From Betaproteobacteria bacterium (lineage in GTDB: Bacteria; Pseudomonadota; Gammaproteobacteria; Burkholderiales; Burkholderiaceae_F), in assembly GCA_016861185.1 (NCBI GenBank), contig BOKW01000010.1:100296-164295 (forward strand): DNA of 64,000 bases, read 5' to 3'. The position numbers were made by a program, and so were the translations under genes. The notes below the pieces were generated by a model. That model was not told where the DNA came from. It did no database searches and saw only the letters and a program-made list of their open reading frames with translations. Shown here in pieces: positions 62,281 to 64,000 of the stretch (its first letter is position 1; every line of letters starts with the position of its first letter).

Positions 62281-62307
62281 GCTGCTGGAGTCATCGATAG
62301 GATCGTC

Positions 62308-62390
62308 ATCGCCGGGCTTGACCCGGTGATCTTCCGCCGCGTCGGGGAGATGCCCGGGTCCGATCGCCCGATCAAGTCGGGGACGGGCAT
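62308..62390. repeat. Alphaproteobacteria-type stem-loop repeats
   Basis: ATCGCCGGG-CTTGA-CCCGGTGAT (62308-62330) forms a 9-bp stem with one G-T pair. A second unit has outer arms ATGCCCG (62350-62356) and CGGGCAT (62384-62390) around CCCGA-TCAAG-TCGGG (62367-62381). CCGGG-CTTGA-CCCGG units are typical intergenic palindromes of Alphaproteobacteria and none was seen in the left 59 kb. The 164-base gap between the two amidohydrolase genes is mostly these. Confidence 0.65.
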
Positions 62391-62444
62391 GACGAGAAGA
62401 AGGGGCGCCCAGGGGGCCGCCGGCGTGACGGGAGGAACACCCAA

Positions 62445-63885
62445 ATGACCAAGACCACCGTGATCCGCGACTGCGACTGGGCGATCGTCTGGGACGCGGG
62501 GAAGGGCGGCCACGTCTATCGCCGCGGCGTCGACGTCGCCTTTTCGGGCGACAAGATCAGCTTCGTCGGCCCGCGCTACGACGGCGAGACCGAACGCGAC
62601 GATCGACGGGCGCGAGAGGATCGTCATCCCCGGCATGGTCGACATCCACTCGCACCCGACCTCGGAGCCCGGCAACAAGGGCCTCCTGGAGGAGCTCGGC
62701 AGTCCCCGCCTCGGCCAGTCCTCGCTCTACGAGTTCATGCCGGTCTTCCGCATCCCGCCGGACGCGGCACCCTTCGCCAGCCGCTACGCGATCGCCGAGA
62801 TGCTCAGGAGCGGCGTCACCACCTACTGCGACCTCTCGATGGCGCGCGACGGCTGGGTCGAGCAGATCGCGGCGACCGGCATCCGCGCCGTGCTGGCGCC
62901 GATGTTCAAGTCGGCGATCTGGCGGACGCGCGACGGCCATTCGGTCGAGTACGAGTGGGACGAGGCGGGAGGCTACAGCGGCATGAAGCGCGCGCTCGAG
63001 ATCATCGACGAGGCGGAGCGCCACCCCTCGGGCCGGCTCTCGGGCCTGGTCTCGCCGGCCCAGCTCGACACCTGCACGCGCGAGCTCCTGCGCGACGCCC
63101 AGACGGAGGCGAAGCGCCGCAAGCTTCCGGTGCAGATCCACGCCGCCCAGAGCGTGGTCGAGTTCAACGAGATCACGCGGCGCCACGGCATGACGCCGAT
63201 CGAGTTCCTCGACGACGTCGGGCTGCTCGACGGCGACCTCATCATCGCCCACTGCATCTTCCTGAACGACCATCCCTGGATCCACTGGCCGCAGGCGCGC
63301 GACTTCGCGAGGCTCGAGGCGGCGAAGCCGTCGGTCGCGCACTGCCCCAACGTGTTCTGGCGCCGCGGCATCGCGCTCAACTACTTCCGCCGCTACGTCG
63401 AGGCGGGGATCACCATGGGGCTCGGCACCGACACCTTCCCGCACAACTTCGTCGACGAGATGCGAACCTGCGCGATGGCGGCGCGTCTCATCGCCGGCGA
63501 CTTCACGGCCGCCTCGACGCACGACATCTTCAACGCGGCCACGGTCGGGGGCGCGAAGGCCCTGGGGCGCGACGACATCGGCCGCATCGCCGTCGGCGCC
63601 AAGGCCGATCTCGTGCTGATCGACACCCAGCATCCCTTGATGCACCCGCTCCGCGAGCCGCTCAGGAGCCTGATCTACACGGCCTCCGACCGGCCGATCC
63701 GCGACGTCTATGTCGGCGGCGAGCAGGTGGTGCGCGACGGCGAGGTGCAGACCATCGACATCCGCGAGGCGGCGGCCAAGCTCTCGGCCGCGCAGGAGAT
63801 CACCATCGCCGGCGTGCGCCAGCGCGACTGGGCGAACCGCACCATCGAGGACATGTCGCCCATGGTGTTCCCGGTCGTGCAGTGA
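62445..63885 (+). pseudogene. AtzA/TrzN-like metal-dependent amidohydrolase, one frameshift near the 5' end
   Basis: About 480 aa conceptually. ATG 62445 follows GGGAGGAAC. The N-terminus TKTTVIRDCDWAIVWDAG leads to GETER, where one extra base near 62,597 shifts the frame. The rest (from ERIVIPGMVDIHSHP, H-x-H metal site) is open to 63885. Further metal ligands are in VQIHAAQSVVEF, IIAHCIFLNDHP and MGLGTDTFPHNF. VGGAKALGRDDIGRIAVGAKADL is the standard C-terminal amidohydrolase block. Members of this subfamily deaminate or dechlorinate cyclic ureas, triazines or nucleobases; the substrate is not predictable. Confidence 0.82.
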
Positions 63886-63950
63886 GCCGTGCGCCATGCT
63901 GTAATCGCGTTCGTCTTGGGAACGCGGGCGCTGCCCTCTCCATAGCCGTC

Positions 63951-63971
63951 ATGCCGGGCTTGTCCCGGCAT
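63951..63971. repeat. Alphaproteobacteria-type stem-loop at the window end
   Basis: ATGCCGGG-CTTGT-CCCGGCAT is a perfect 8-bp stem with a 5-base loop, preceded by CCGTC and followed by CCACGA, as in the dispersed palindromes of Rhizobiales and Rhodospirillales. The last ~100 bases (63,898-64,000) hold no gene that I can see. Confidence 0.65.
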
Positions 63972-64000
63972 CCACGAGTAACCTCAGCGGACGTGAAACT

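Overview
The first ~58.5 kb is GC-rich, densely packed bacterial chromosome whose gene order points to Betaproteobacteria, probably Burkholderiales. The blocks behind that call are ybaB-recR; carA-carB-greA with convergent yhbY, then rlmE-ftsH-folP-glmM; pstSCAB-phoU-phoBR followed by tRNA-Pro/Arg/His; spoT-rpoZ-gmk-yicC divergent from a Ser/Thr kinase-PP2C-rph-rdgB-hemW run; and glnA-(DUF4124)-ntrB-ntrC. No phage, insertion sequence, CRISPR array or rRNA was seen, and no gene-free stretch exceeds about 250 bases.

Layout. 0-6.7 kb: end of ybaB, recR, a MAPEG-type membrane protein, a PAS-PAS-GGDEF diguanylate cyclase, a CaiB/BaiF CoA-transferase and a SsuABC/TauABC-type ABC importer. 6.7-10.7 kb: an unassigned TPR-bearing membrane protein facing a rhomboid protease and transaldolase. 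10.8-22.8 kb: pyrimidine/arginine entry enzyme (carAB), transcription and ribosome factors (greA, yhbY, rlmE), ftsH with a heat-shock-type promoter, an HDOD signalling protein, folP and glmM. 22.8-29.7 kb: the high-affinity phosphate transporter and its PhoU/PhoB/PhoR control, with a Pho box before pstS and an odd hairpin array between pstB and phoU. 29.7-30.1 kb: three tRNAs. 30.2-35.5 kb: a phosphate-starvation island, with an OlsB-type acyltransferase, a PlcP-type metallophosphoesterase and an Agt-type glycosyltransferase in one operon, divergent from a PhoX phosphatase; PhoB-like boxes lie between them. 35.6-45 kb: greB, spoT, rpoZ, gmk, yicC, kinase/phosphatase pair, rph, rdgB, hemW. 45-50 kb: glnA with NtrC and sigma-54 signals, and ntrBC. 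50.2-54.5 kb: an RND efflux pair. 54.6-58.5 kb: a TetR-controlled operon for a two-subunit B12-dependent acyl-CoA mutase with an unusual active site and a chaperone GTPase fused to a hotdog thioesterase.

The genes connect into a few themes: phosphate limitation (pstSCAB-phoUBR, phoX and the lipid-remodelling operon, probably all under PhoB), nitrogen (glnA-ntrBC), stringent response/transcription (spoT, rpoZ, greA, greB), and acyl-CoA metabolism (CaiB, mutase operon).

From about 59.4 kb to the end the character changes. A second ftsH-like gene and two amidohydrolase genes carry five reading-frame breaks within about 3.2 kb, while the left 59 kb has none that I could find. The spacers at 62.3 and 63.95 kb hold CCGGG-CTTGA-CCCGG-type stem-loops familiar from Alphaproteobacteria. 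This end is either recently acquired and decaying DNA or, more simply, a chimeric or poorly polished contig end joined inside the conserved ftsH sequence near 59,385. That is an inference from sequence alone.
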